Assembly: GCA_910822075.1 (NCBI GenBank)
Contig: CAJVGC010000065.1
Location: forward strand, 20,059,695-20,123,694
Source of the DNA: Senecio squalidus
Lineage: Eukaryota; Streptophyta; Magnoliopsida; Asterales; Asteraceae
Reading direction: 5' to 3'
Length of the DNA: 64,000 nucleotides
How positions within the stretch are numbered: the first letter of the stretch is position 1; each line of letters starts with the position of its first letter. A model generated the notes under the pieces. It saw only the letters and a list, made by a program, of their open reading frames with translations. It ran no database searches and was not told the DNA's origin. The position numbers were made by a program, and so were the translations under genes. Below are positions 44,886 to 57,567 of the stretch, in pieces.

Positions 44886-47677
44886 TGTCACACCCCGCTA
44901 AAGAGGAAACACGGAATGTGAAGAGCTGGAAGATAATTACACGGGTTATAAGAAACATAACGGCATTCAAGTCATTTAAAAATATTAAAAGTGTTTACAA
45001 GTTCAAAGAAATAACCAAGTCATAGAATTCAGTACAAAATACATAAGTTTAAAGTTTGCAATTAAAATTCCCAAAAGTAATGAACAAGTCTTTTCCCGAA
45101 AAGGTTCTCACACGACCGCCTTGACCCGTCCATGCCATGCACTCCATACTTACACTAAATTTCCTGAAACATAAGATAAAGTGTCAACTACGAAAGTAGT
45201 GAGTGAGTTACAGTTTAAATTGCTCGGTAAAAATTGTTTAAGTATATAAAGTAAAAGTTTCCAAAAAGGAGGTTAGCGGAGAAAAGTCGCTTAAAATATG
45301 TATACTTTTAAAGTTTCAAGTAACGGGCGAATCGGTGCCCTAAAGTTCGTAAAGACCAAATAAGTCGAATTTAGTCAAATCATAGTTGCGGAAGCAATCG
45401 CTAAAAGTTCGTAAATTTATGCGTATAAGTAACTAATTAGATTTCTTGTATCAACCTCTTGGCATCTATAACTTAAGTGTTCACACTAAACCGATTGTTC
45501 AACCGTGAGGCCCCTTTCCCCGCCTATCCTACGGGAAGTTGTCAAGTTCTTAGTAATATGTACTTAGACTGCCATCTAAGCAAGGAACGGTTCTTTCCTA
45601 AGTATCGATACCCATAATTACTAAACGGCTCTGTAGTTAATAGTGTGTAAAGTTCTAAAAAGCAGCTGGGCACTAAGTAGTTTTGTTTTAAAAAAGAGAT
45701 AGTTGTTCCGTCACTTAAGAGTCATGTTATAGTTCCATCAAGGGTCGGTCTCGCATACAAGCATCAATAATTAGTTTAGCCGAAAAAGGGGGCAAGCCGG
45801 TAAGTTCAAGTGAGCCAGTAGTGTAAAAGTGTTTTACGCATAAGAGTTCAAAGAGTTTGTCCAAAATAGTTCAATAGTTCCAAGTCAAGATAGTTCATAA
45901 AAGTTCCAAAGTCAAAATAGTTCATAAAAGTTCCAAGTCAAAATAGTTCATAAAAGTTCCAAAGTCAAAATAGTTCATAAGTTTGTAATAAGTCAAAAGT
46001 TCACATAGTTGCAATGTTCATAAATGTTTTCAAGTTATAAATAATCTTATGTTTCCCCCAAAATCATGCAAAATACATATAAAATAAGGGGTTGTAACTC
46101 ACGGATTGCGAAGAATAAGAACACGGGAATTCGGTCGGAACGGTAGCCGGGAATCACGGATTGCCTAATAATACCAAGATAGTTTAATAGTTATTATCTC
46201 ATTATGTTCTTAATATAATAAGGTAGATAAAATATTATTAAACTTTAAGTGTCAAGGTTAAGTATCGTTAAAATTGTCCGAAAAGGTAATTGCCACGTTT
46301 TTGTCTAAAAGTCCGATTTAACGTTTATTATTATTATGTCATAAGTGCTTTTGTTCGCTGAAGTGGTTTACATTTTTCTAAGGAAATTTGGGCAGCGCTT
46401 CCGCGCCCAAATTTCATATCCAAAAATGTACAATCCACTTCCGCTTACAAATCACCTAAAACACGATAACATATATAATATAGTCCAATTTAAGTCCAAA
46501 TAGTCCACACATGTCTCAAATGTTATTTGTTTTACTTATTCAGTCCCAAAATATCGTGTGTCAAAAAGTCAGCGGGTCAAATGTAGTCAAAACGTGCTAA
46601 AAACGACAAAACGACAAATTTCGGCAAAACAGCAGCTCTGTGCGCCGCTGTGACCACTGGAACGGCGCACAGAAGCTGGATTTTTCACCCGCTGCGTCGT
46701 CCTGGTCACAGGGATGGCGCACGGGTCGCGGGTTTTTGAACTTTTGTTGTAAAACGTTTATTTAGCCTTAGATTCCGACATGCAATAGGTTTAAACTTAT
46801 TAATACATCATTTTAACAGTTTATAAGGTATTTTAAGTCACAAATTCGTGGATCCAAAGACTATTTCGATTAAAAACGTTTTTGACCATAAAAAGTCATA
46901 GATTTGTACAAAAAACTTATTTTGAACCGTTAGATCTTACATGCAAATGTTTATTTGTATAAAAATAGTAAAAAGACAGAAATCTACCGGAGGAAAAGCT
47001 CGGATGATGATTTTGGCCGGATTTTAGCTTCAAAAATCTTTACAAGAATGGTCCTTTTTCGAAACAATCGACACCTCTTGCTTCTCTTGATGATTCAAAC
47101 GTTTTGTATGGATTAAAATGGTGTTTTAAGGCTGTGATATTCTGGAAGTGAAGAACTCTTGAGAGGTTTTAGAGAGAAAATGGGTTTTGTGTGTGTTTTA
47201 TTTTGTAAAATGAATATGTAAAATGATAAATGAAAAGAAAATGTTAGGAAGAGTAAAGTGGGTGTATTGGGACAGTAACTTGGCAGTGATGATGGTCTAA
47301 AATCGTGTGTTATTGGTTAAAGGGTTGGTGGAATCGAGACATGCAGAATTTTCAAGTTTATTACAAAATTCGTTCTCCAGGACGACGCACATGGCCTCTG
47401 TGGGTCGTCCTGGACCATTTCTGTAAAAATTTTTGTGTTTTGGCTGATTTTGTATAATTGTTTCGTTGGACCTTTTCGTTAACTAAAGTTTTAGAGTATG
47501 TTACATTATGAACTTAGGAAAGTTCTTTAGGAGTTTTCTTGGTATTAGGACTTATATAATTTGATTCCGGTTGCGATTCTGATGCTGTCGCGGTTCCGGT
47601 TATTGAATAGTTAAGGACTAGATAGACCGAAAGAGACATAGAGTATAAAATGCACGTGGAATTAGACGGTTGTCACA
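44886..47677 (-). repeat. 5' LTR of E3 (family A)
   Basis: 2792 bp, nearly identical to the 3' LTR. The main visible length difference is one extra unit of the AAGTCAAAATAGTTCATAAA-type tandem repeat near 45880-45985 (four against three). The terminal GCTAAAGAGG differs from GCTAAAGCGG of the other copies. Confidence 0.93.
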
Positions 47678-47938
47678 ATACTTTTCACGTATCGAACCTT
47701 AAGAAGTGTTTGTATGATGACACACTTACAATACGGATTGATGAGATCCAAATCGATGGTACGCTACATTTTGTAGAGGAACTGGTAGAAATCATGGACC
47801 GAGAGGTTAAACGCTTGAAAAATAGCCGTATTCCAATCGTTAAGGTCAGGTGGAACTCGAGGCGGTCCCTGAGTTTACGTAGGAACGAGAGATCAGATTA
47901 GGAGAGATATCGACACTTATTCTCATACCCTCCAGACA
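47678..47938 (+). pseudogene. pol: Integrase tail and chromodomain-like end, second part
   Basis: Resuming after E3, the frame reads TFHVSNLKKCLYDDTLTI, then FVEELVEIMDREVKRLKNSR and IPIVKVRWNSRR, and then decays (stop at about 47899). It is followed by AATTTCGGGACAAAAT and the polypurine tract GGGGGAGAA at 47980-47988. It completes the pol copy begun at 36951. Confidence 0.85.
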
Positions 47939-48420
47939 CTGTTATTACAGACTGAATTTCGGGACAAAATCTCATAACAGGGGGAGAATGTGATAACCGT
48001 CAAAATTTCAGGTTAGAAACCCGTTAATATAAGTGTTTTCATTTCATTTGTGTGTAAATGATTTAACTTGCAGTTTATATAAGTGTTTTCATTTCATTTA
48101 TGTGTTTAGACGAGGTCTAGCATAGACACATAGTTTTAGACACTTTTGACAATTTCATTTTTAGGCAACAATTATCTGGGTGATAATAAAAGGGCCTAAG
48201 GGAAACATTCGTTTCTAGTAGTGAGTCGGAAATGAGTCAGTCACTTTATAGATAAAGTAAGTCTTTCTCCTGGTTGGGGTGAAATCACTCTTAGTGGTCC
48301 AGTCCAGTGCATATTTGCATGTTTTACATTTAACCGTGCTGTAAATGAAAAATCGGTTTTATTATTTTTAAAATTTACATTAAAATCGGAAAATATATAT
48401 TTATATATATTTTTTATTTT

Positions 48421-48423
<3 letters not shown>

Positions 48424-48477
<54 letters not shown>
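48424..48477. repeat. (TA)n microsatellite
   Basis: Pure TA run in the family-B LTR, in the same region as the tract at 16754. Confidence 0.93.
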
Positions 48478-48481
<4 letters not shown>

Positions 48482-48602
48482 AATTGTTTTGGGTAATTAG
48501 GAAACTGTATCCGGTTAAAATACCAAGTGTACTCGGAAAGTTATACTTTTATAAAATAAAAATAATAAAATATATATTTGTATATATTCCGATCAGAATA
48601 TG

Positions 48603-48606
<4 letters not shown>

Positions 48607-48670
<64 letters not shown>
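48607..48670. repeat. (TA)n microsatellite next to a MITE
   Basis: A TA run that ends where the palindromic element begins; TA repeat resumes on its other side (48953-48980). Confidence 0.93.
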
Positions 48671-48674
<4 letters not shown>

Positions 48675-48948
48675 GTGGGTTCATTTAGGAACCACTAAAT
48701 ATTTAGGAACCATTAGGAACCAATATTCACCAGTGTATATATATGATATTCACCAGTGTATATAAAGCATATGTATATATATATATACACTGGTGAATAT
48801 TATATGTATATACACTGGTGAATATTATATGTATATACACTGGTGAATATCATATTAAATATACACTGGTGAATATCATATATATACACTGGTGAATATT
48901 GGTTCCTAATGGTTCCTAAATATTTACATGGTTCTTAAATGAAACCAA

Positions 48949-48952
<4 letters not shown>
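48671..48952. mobile_element. Palindromic MITE-like element inserted in (TA)n
   Basis: Left end AGAGGTGGGTTCATTTAGG, right end in reverse complement AGAGTTGGTTTCATTTAAG. Inverted arms of about 75 bp both contain AATATTTAGGAACCATTAGG and then ATTCACCAGTGTATA. The centre holds further copies of TATACACTGGTGAATAT: two in one orientation (from about 48722 and 48748) and five in the other (from about 48785, 48810, 48835, 48860 and 48883). It is flanked by TA repeats, so a TA target duplication fits but cannot be proved. It is absent from the family-B LTR at 16443. Confidence 0.7.
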
Positions 48953-48987
<35 letters not shown>

Positions 48988-49983
48988 TTTAACAATTAAA
49001 CAATCGTATTTCAATAAGAAAACATCTATAACCTTTTATGTTCTTGGTGGGCAAGTAATGCTACCCTATAAATACAAGGCTTTACCCAAAACTAGAAACC
49101 ACGTATTTCCTTTTCCTCGGTTTAACCGATCGGAATACGGAGGGAGGGGGAAATCGATTTGCAAGTTTTCGGTTTAAGGTTTGTAATAGTTTTCAAGTAA
49201 GTCTAAAACCCTATTTATCTTTATACATAAATCGATACATACATAAAAAGCTAATTTTACTAAATTAGTTGTGTGATGTAAATTTGCATCAAAGCTAATG
49301 ATGTGTATTTGGATCTAAACAATTGAATTAGGTAAGCTTCGATCTAAAGATTTTACGTGTTACATACAACTTTTTAAACCTTATATATGTATACATATGT
49401 TGTCACATATTATATACATAAACACGATTTTGATTATATATTATTATTATATTATGTATAGATTACTTATATTTAAGAACGGATTAGATACAAGTTGCTT
49501 ATTCGTATTAAATACTTTTTAAAGTTATTCCCAAATAGGCTCACTTATTTGAGTGTGATGTCTAGGTAAGATATACGACGGATGTGTTAGTTACTCCAAA
49601 TGAGGTCGGTTTTTAATACGGTTAGCCCTGACCACCCTCACCGTTTTACCTGGTCACATTCAAATAGAGCTACCGAAAGGGTTTAAGCTAAGTAAAGTAG
49701 GTTAATTTCATAGTATCTAGATCTAGTGTATATTTGAATTTGATACATAAATATACCTAATCCTAAATATGGAAACTTACTAAGTAAGAAAACTTTCTAA
49801 AATGAGAAACTTTCTAAATAAGGAAACTTACTAAATAGGGAAACTTTCTAAAAATATAATATTTTTAAAATTATAATTAGACTTACATATTTAGGATTTT
49901 ATGGGTAGTCAAGAGTTAAGAGTTCATTCAAGGTGAGTTCATACCCCATCTTTTTACAGTTTGTTTTTAATAAATATTTTTCG

Positions 49984-52833
49984 TGTCATACCCCGCTAAA
50001 GCGGAAACACGAGGTGCGAAGAGCTGGAATACCATTACACGGGTTATAACAAAATAGAACGGTTTCAAGTCATTGATTTAAAATGAAAGAGTTCACAAGT
50101 TCAAAGGACAACCAAGTCGTTTAACGTTTCAATACAAATACATAATCAAAGTTTCAAACAAATTTCCCAAAATAAATAAAACATGTCTTTTCCCAATGTG
50201 AGTCTCACGTAACCATCCTGACCCGTCCATGCCATGCACTTCATTCTTACACTTGGTTTCCTGAAACATAAGATAAAGTGTCAACTACAATAAAGTAGTG
50301 AGTGAGTTAAAGTTTTAAGTTTTTCGACAAAAGTTTGCGTAAAGTATATATAAGTATAAGAGTTTCATAAATGAAAGAGGAGCGGAATGGCGCTTAAATA
50401 TATATACTTTAAAAGTTCCAGAGGCAACGAGGCATAACAACGCTTTAAAAGTTTGTACAAAAGCAAGTAGAACAGTACTTGTAAAATAATAGTTGCGGAT
50501 TCAATCGCTAAAAGAGTGTATATGAGTAAATAAGTAACTAATGATTAAAACCTTGTATCAACCTCTTGGCATAATATAACATAAGTGTACACACTAAACC
50601 GATTATCCAACCGTGAGGCCCCTTACCCCGCACTATCTACGGGGAGTACTATGATCATAGTAATATGTACTTAGATTGCCATCTAAGTAAGGAACGGTTA
50701 TTTCCTAAGTATCGATACCCATAATTACTAAACGACTTAACAATGCTAATAGTGTGTAAAGAACTAAAACCGGGCACCAAAGTAATTTTGTTTCAAAATG
50801 ATAGTAGGCACTTATGATTCGCGTTATATTCTCATCAAGGGTTGGAAGCATATTCAATTAATCATAGTTTCGTTATAGCCAATTAACGGGGGAAAGCCAT
50901 TAAGTCGAGTAAAGGGGGCAAGCCATTAACTTTATTATATGCCAATCGGGGCAAATAAAATTGTTTACGAATACAAGTTTCACAAAACGTTCAATAATAG
51001 ACCAATAGTTCATAAAACGTTCCAAAAGTTCATAATAGTTACAAAGTTCATAAAAGTTCCAAAGGCAGTTAAATCTCATGTTTCCCCCAAAGAGTTATGT
51101 AAAAATATAATAAGTAAAAGGGGATGTAACTCACGGGTTGCGAAGATAAAGTCTCGAGTAAAAGAGAGGAGCGGAACACGTCGGGAATCAAAGACGACCT
51201 AAACACCCAAGTTTCGTGTAAGTATAAGTATTACGATTTAAGTTATGTTAAAGTTCCATTTTAACATTTTTAGTATTAAATCTTTATACTAAGGTTCTGT
51301 CCAAAAAGTTTCAATACGGAAAACTTATGTGTCACGACATGTCAAATTACGTTTAATGTCCGATTAGTCCAATTATGTCCAAAAAGGTTTGACGTTCAAG
51401 GTCAATATGTTTAAGTTATAAAAATAATTCGTTACTGAAGTGTAAGCATATGTTACGGTGAAGTTTGGGCAGCGCTTCCACGCTATAAAAATTTAGTCCA
51501 TTTTACAATTCCACTTTCCCGCTTTTACAATCATTTCAAACGATAATAACAACAAAGTAATAGTTCTAGTGGTAAAAGCTTAACAAACTGTTTATATTAT
51601 CAAAACATATAATCTGTTAAGTTATCAGAATACTCTGTGAGGAATATTACCGTCTCGTTTCTTGATGTTTACGTTGTAAAAACGAAGTTTTTGTGTACAG
51701 CGAGATCCAGAGAGCGGTTGGAGATATTCAGCCGCCGGTTGGACCTCAGCCGCCGGTTGGACCTCAGCCGCTGGCTGAATATCTTCAGCCGTCGGCTGGA
51801 GGCGTTCGGCCAGTTTCACCATTTCGTTGTTTTTACGATTTTGGAGCGTTTTAGTGAAAGATTTTGACATGCAACAGGTTTTTAATGAAGTATAATCATA
51901 TTAGTGTCAAAATCACAGTTTCTTTTAGATCTTTTACACCAATATGTAGATTTATTTGAAAAACCCGTTTTTGTAAGGAAACGTTATAAATCTTTATAAA
52001 AACAACTTTTTATACCATGGATCGTCCATGCAAGGCCATTTTTTGAATAAAAACAGTAAAATAAAAGAAATCTACCGGATGAAAAAGCTTGATGATGGTT
52101 TGGAGAAGATTTAGAGCTCCAAAGGTGGTAAAAACTTCTTTAAAACGTTAACCCTTTTTACTCCTTGCTTGGTGAACGATTCGTATAAGTTTTTGTGGAC
52201 GATTTTTGTGTTTATCTTGTTGTTTTAATGTCTAAAGTTACTGGTTTTGGTTGGATGTTCTTGAGAGATTTAGAGAGATTTGTTTAGAGAGAGAGTGGTG
52301 AGTGTGTAATGTGTGTTTTTAGAAAAGTGAAGTGAAAGAAAAGAGTGGGAAAGGGGCCAAGACTGGCCTAGGGACTCCACATTTGCCAGTCCTTGGTCCA
52401 ATACCGTGGTTAATGCTTTACCCAATCAAGATTCATGCAATAATGACTCATCAAGTCACTGGTCAGCGGGTTTCAGCCGCCGGCTGGCCATATCCAGCCG
52501 CCGGCCATATCCAGCCCCCGGCTGGGCTTCAGCCGCTCGCTGACAGCCTTCAGCTATCGGCTGGATGGCTTTCCCAGCTTGGTGTCGTTTTAAGTTTTCC
52601 GTTATTGTTGAGTGTAGACCAGAATTTTATATTAGTTCCCGTTATGGACTTAGTCAAGTTCATAGTATAGTTTCTTGGTGTTAGGATTTATAGGTTGATT
52701 CCGACTTTGATTCCGACACAAATACAGTCACAATAAAGTACGAACAAGAATGACACGATCACAATAAAATACGACTAAGGATTTGCACAGACATAACAAA
52801 TGAGAATCACCTGAATTTTGGACGGTTGTCACA
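49984..52833 (-). repeat. Family-A LTR inside the family-B LTR (first copy)
   Basis: 2850 bp on the minus strand, followed on the right by polypurine tract and integrase, so it is a 3' LTR. It carries CAGCCG-type GC-rich blocks at 51710-51800 and 52480-52570, CCGTGAGTTAC on the minus strand at about 51137 and TTTCAGGAAACC near 50262. TTTCG precedes it. Confidence 0.9.
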
Positions 52834-52881
52834 TTCTCCCCGGGTTGAAAGGGATTTCGTCCCGAAATTTGATTCGTCCCA

Positions 52882-54103
52882 TCAGGAAGAATTGTCTTTG
52901 AACAGATGTGGATACTTTTGACGGATTTGGTCCTCACGTTCCCACGTGAACTCATGACCACGTCGGGAGTTCCACCGAACTTTGACAATAGGAACACGAC
53001 TTTGCCTGAGTTGTTTGACCTCGCGGTCCACAACCTCAAGCGGTTCTTCGATAAAGTTGAGTTTGTTGTTGATCTTGACCTCGTCGAGTGGAATGACGAT
53101 GGTCTCATCAGATAAGCACTTTTTCAAGTGCGAGACATGGAAGACATTGTGAACGTTGGAGAGAATCTGCGGGAGTTGGAGTCGATATGCTACTGGGCCG
53201 ATTCGCTCTATCACCTCGAACGGTCCGGTATACCTTGGGCTTAGCTTGTTGCGCTTCCCGAAGCGAACTACTCCCTTCCATGGCGATATTTTGAGAAGAA
53301 CTCTATCGCCAACTTGGAATTCGAGGGGTTTCCTTCTGTTATCGATGTAGCTCTTCTGCCGGGTACGGGACGTCTTCAGTCTTTCCCTGATGGTAGTGAT
53401 CTTGTCGATGGTTTCCTGGACGATGTCGAGCCTTGTGAGTTGTCGATCTCCGGCCTCTAGCCAACAAAGCGGCAACCGGCACTTACGTCCGTATAAGGCC
53501 TCGAACGGAGCGCACTTGATGCTAGCGTGGTAGCTGTTATTGTAGGAAAACTCGACCAAAGGGAGGTGAGCATCCCAAATTCCTCCGAAGTCAACTACGA
53601 AAGCTCTTAGCATATCCTCAAGCGTTTGGATCGTCCTTTCACTCTGACCATCGGTCTGAGGATGGTAAGCGGTGCTAAGGTTTAGTCGCGTCCCGAGCGA
53701 TTCCTGTCGGAGATAATGGAGAGAGGTGTTCCGTGGCGAGAGACGATCTCGTTGATGTAGATTTGAGCGAATTTCTCCATCAAGTGGTTTTCTCGTACTG
53801 GTAGGAAATGAGCAGACTTCGTCAATCGATCAACAATTACCCAAATCGTGTCGTTACCCTTTGCCGTACAGGGCAACTTGGTGATGAAATCCATGGAGAT
53901 CTGTTCCCACTTCCACATGGGAATCTCCGGTTGCTGCAGTAGACCTGAAGGCTTCTGATGTTCCGCCTTGACCTTCGAGAAAGTAAGGCACTTGGCTACG
54001 TACAAGGCGATATCCTTCTTCATGCCTGGCCACCAATAGTATTCCCGAAGGTCCTTGTACAACTTGTCGGATCCGGGGTGGATGGAGTATCGGGAACGGT
54101 GGT
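52882..54103 (-). pseudogene. pol: Truncated integrase and chromodomain-like tail
   Basis: From 54103 downward: the zinc-finger region (GSDKLYKDLREYYWWPG, CLTFSKVK with Cys changed to Phe), the core (MDFITKLPC, then SIISDR), and a deletion that removes the stretch between SDR and the DLSTAYHPQ region. The DGQSERTIQ region follows, then the 243-codon end frame 53613-52882 with GPFEVIERIGPVAYRLQLPQ and GHEFTWERED. It is cut at its N-terminal side by a plus-strand LTR at 54104. Non-functional. Confidence 0.85.
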
Positions 54104-56323
54104 TGTGACAACCGTCAAAATTTCAGGTGCAATTCGTGTTCTATATCTCTTATATTGTCTGTCGTTATCATTAACTGTACTTTTACCGGAAATGCGTCAG
54201 TGTCAGAATCACTCTCGGAATCAATTTATATAAGTCCTAATACCAAGAAAACACCTAATGAACTTTCCTAAGTTCATAACGTAACAAAATTAAGAACTTT
54301 CAGTTAACGAAAAGGTCCAACGAAACAAAACGCAAAAACGAAAAATCAAAAAATAATTTCAAAAATAGGCCAGGACGCCGCACATACCCCCTTGTGCGAC
54401 GTCCTGGATGTCCAGTTTCGGAAAGTTTGAATTTTTAGTGCTTGTCTCGTTTTTATAAAACTTCCACCCAACCAAAAAGGGGATTTGATCCCCTATTACT
54501 GTCTTGTAGCAGTCCCAAGACCCCCCATTATTACCCTTTACTATTTTCTTTTTCATTTCTCATTTTATAAAACATAAAACACAAACACACACAAGATTTC
54601 TCTCAAACTCATCTCAAGAACACTCCATTTCCAGTGATTTCCAGCCATCAAACCCACAAAAATCTTACACAAAAACCGTTCTAACATCAAGAGGAAGCAA
54701 AGGGATCAAGTCTATTTCGGTTTCAAAGCTTTTCTACCGTTTTTGGAGCTCAAAACTCGTCTAAAACATCATCCAAACACTTTCATCCGGTAGAAATCTT
54801 TTTCCTATCTTTATTTACTGTTTTTACAAGTTGCATGTAAGATCTAAACCATAAAAACAAGTTTTTATGAAGTTTCATAACACATTATATACAAAAACAG
54901 ATTTCTATTAAAATAACACTTAGATCTATGTTTTTGTGGTTAAAAGTGGTTTAGAAACTGTAAAAATGACATAATATGAAGTATTTACTGGATGCATGTT
55001 GAAATCTATGGTTGGAATAATCGTTTTTGCAAGAAAAACACAAAACGAGAAAAGACAGTAGCAGGTGCGCCGTCCCAGCAGCCCAGGACGACGCACACCA
55101 CTGCTGTCCTTCCTGGAAAATCGTCGTTTTGACATTTTAAACTTATGTGCACAAGCTGATTTTTCGAGACTAATAACTTGGGACTGAGAACAATGAAATA
55201 CATATATTCATGACCTTTTGTTGGACTATTTAGATTTAAACGAACTCGTTGGATATTATTATGTATATATACGTGTTTTGTGAGCGGGAAAGTGACTTAT
55301 ATTTTGGACATAAACATTTGGGCGCGGAAGCGCTGCCCAAATTTTGTTAGAAAATATACATATCACTTCAGCAACCAAAATTTTTATCATAATAATAATA
55401 ATAACGTTAACCTTGGACACTTTTCGGACTAAACGTAACTATGACCGTTTCGGACTATTTTTGGACAACATTAACCTTGACACTTAAAGTTTAACAAAAT
55501 TACATCTATTATATATTATATATAATAACTTAATGTAAACATAACACTTAAACAATCTTGGTATTCTTTAGGCCTTCCGTGATTCCCGGCACGCTTGTTC
55601 GACCGTTTCCCGCACTTGTCATCTTCGCAATCCGTGAGTTACATCCCCTTATTTTATATCTTTTTAAGTACTCTTTTAGGGGAAACATGAGATCAAATGC
55701 TTTTGAACAATTTATGTACTATAACTTTTTATGAACTATGATCATTATGAACTATTTGACGTTATTTGAACTTATATGCGTAAAACTATTTTTAATTGCC
55801 CCGTTCGGCATTCTTTGACATTTTGACATTATGGCTTGCCCCCTTTCGGCACTTGACTTAACTATGATTGTTTGATTGTATATGTACAAACCCTAGATGA
55901 GAATACAAACGCCATAAGTGCCTACTATCAGTTTTGACAAAATTACATAAGTGCCCCGTTTTCAGTTCAGCTCATTACACACTATTAGCTTATGCCGTTG
56001 GTAATTATGGGTATCGATACTTAGGAGAGGTCACTCCTTACTTTAGGTTAGCTACCTAAGTACATATTACTAGAACAGACAAACTTCGTCGATAGTGCGA
56101 GGTTGGGGCGGATCAGACCAGTTAATCGGTTTAGTGTGAACTCTTACGTTATATTATGCCAAGTGGTTGATACAATTCAAAAATCTTATGTTACAATTAT
56201 TTACGCATATACATACTTTTTTTTGCAACTTGACTTTTCTAAATGTTGATCTACTGGACTAGGATCTTCATTAAAAGTATATATATTTTAAGCGCTTTTA
56301 TCCGCTATCTTTCTTTTAAGAAA

Positions 56324-56406
<83 letters not shown>

Positions 56407-56815
56407 TTGTCGGAACGTTGTCGGAACTTTGTTGGAACTTTTGTCGGAACTTTTGTCGGAACTTTTGTCGAAACTTTTGTCAAGAACTTATAAACTGTAA
56501 CTCACCCACTACGTTATGTAGTTTGACACTTTATCTAATGTTCAGGAAACTAAGCGTAAGTCATGAAGTGCATTGCTCGGACGGGTCAAGTTTATTATGT
56601 GAAGTGTAATTCGGGAGAAGACCTTTGTTATTTTGGGAATTTTTGTTAAACATTTTATTATGTAATCGTTGTCTTAAACATTATTACTCTTGGTTATGTC
56701 TTTTGAACATTGGAACTTTTTCAAACTTTATATTTAATGACTTGAACCGTTAACTTTTTGTTATAACTCGTGAAATGATTCTATTGCTCTTCGCACCTCG
56801 TGTTTCCGCTTTAGC
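54104..56815 (+). repeat. Family-A LTR in opposite orientation, truncated at its end
   Basis: It starts TGTGACAACCGTCAAAATTT exactly where the minus-strand integrase breaks off. It ends GTGTTTCCGCTTTAGC, lacking the last GGGGTGTGACA. It has a near-perfect GC hairpin at about 54372-54409 (CCAGGACGCCGCAC with GTGCGACGTCCTGG), a second site near 55060-55110, CCGTGAGTTAC at 55632-55642 and GTTCAG|GAAAC at 56540-56550. No target duplication is seen, which suggests rearrangement and not simple insertion. Confidence 0.85.
56329..56404. repeat. (TA)n microsatellite
   Basis: A pure TA run inside the LTR intron candidate, followed by six TTGTCGGAACTT-type units (56407-56480). Confidence 0.93.
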
Positions 56816-57015
56816 ATGGAAGTACGTGGAGCCTCGGCGTACGGGTCTCCGAATGGCATGGGTGGAGGTGCGGGTCTGGATGGACCGGCCTGCTGTCCGG
56901 CCATCCTATCCGGCAGGCGGCCTGGGAGGATGACCTGCTTACGAGCGGTCAGTCTCGTACGAGGCCCCTCGTACTGTGGTGGTGCTGCGAAGGGCACCGG
57001 TGGAGGGGGTGCTGC
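56816..57015 (-). pseudogene. Fragment of the pre-gag ORF
   Basis: A minus-strand frame contains PRTRLTARKQVILPGRLPDR followed by MAGQQAGPSRPAPPPMPFGD, the same core as in E2 and E3. It is joined directly to the truncated LTR on one side and to duplicated family-B LTR sequence on the other. Only about 65 codons remain. Confidence 0.6.
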
Positions 57016-57567
57016 GATTATATATTAATATTATATTATGTATAGATTATTTATATTTAAGAACGGATTAGATACAAGTTGCTTATTCGTATTAAATACT
57101 TTTTAAAGTTATTCCCAAATAGGCTCACTTATTTGAGTGTGATGTCTAGGTAAGATATACGACGGATGTGTTAGTTACTCCAAATGAGGTCGGTTTTTAA
57201 TACGGTTAGCCCTGACCACCCTCACCGTTTTACCTGGTCACATTCAAATAGAGCTACCGAAAGGGTTTAAGCTAAGTAAAGTAGGTTAATTTCATAGTAT
57301 CTAGATCTAGTGTATATTTGAATTTGATACATAAATATACCTAATCCTAAATATGGAAACTTACTAAGTAAGAAAACTTTCTAAAATGAGAAACTTTCTA
57401 AATAAGGAAACTTACTAAATAGGGAAACTTTCTAAAAATATAATATTTTTAAAATTATAATTAGACTTACATATTTAGGATTTTATGCGTAGTCAAGAGT
57501 TAAGAGTTCATTCAAGGTGAGTTCATACCCCATCTTTTTACAGTTTGTTTTTAATAAATGTTTTTCG
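57016..57567 (+). repeat. Duplicated segment of the family-B LTR
   Basis: 552 bp that match 49432-49983 almost base for base, ending at the same TTTCG before a family-A LTR. The copy begins abruptly after the pre-gag ORF fragment. Confidence 0.92.

Larger units (their letters stand above)
38372..47677 (-). mobile_element. E3: gypsy element with perfect target duplication, gag and protease deleted
   Basis: ATACT flanks it exactly (38367-38371 and 47678-47682), and the host integrase reading frame resumes across it. The minus-strand order is 5' LTR 47677-44886, PBS, damaged leader ORF, deletion junction near 43830, then RT-RNase H-integrase-chromodomain to 41187, polypurine tract at 41139-41148 and 3' LTR 41138-38372. 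LTRs look nearly identical over long stretches, so the insertion is recent. Without gag and protease it would need proteins from a relative to move. Confidence 0.93.
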
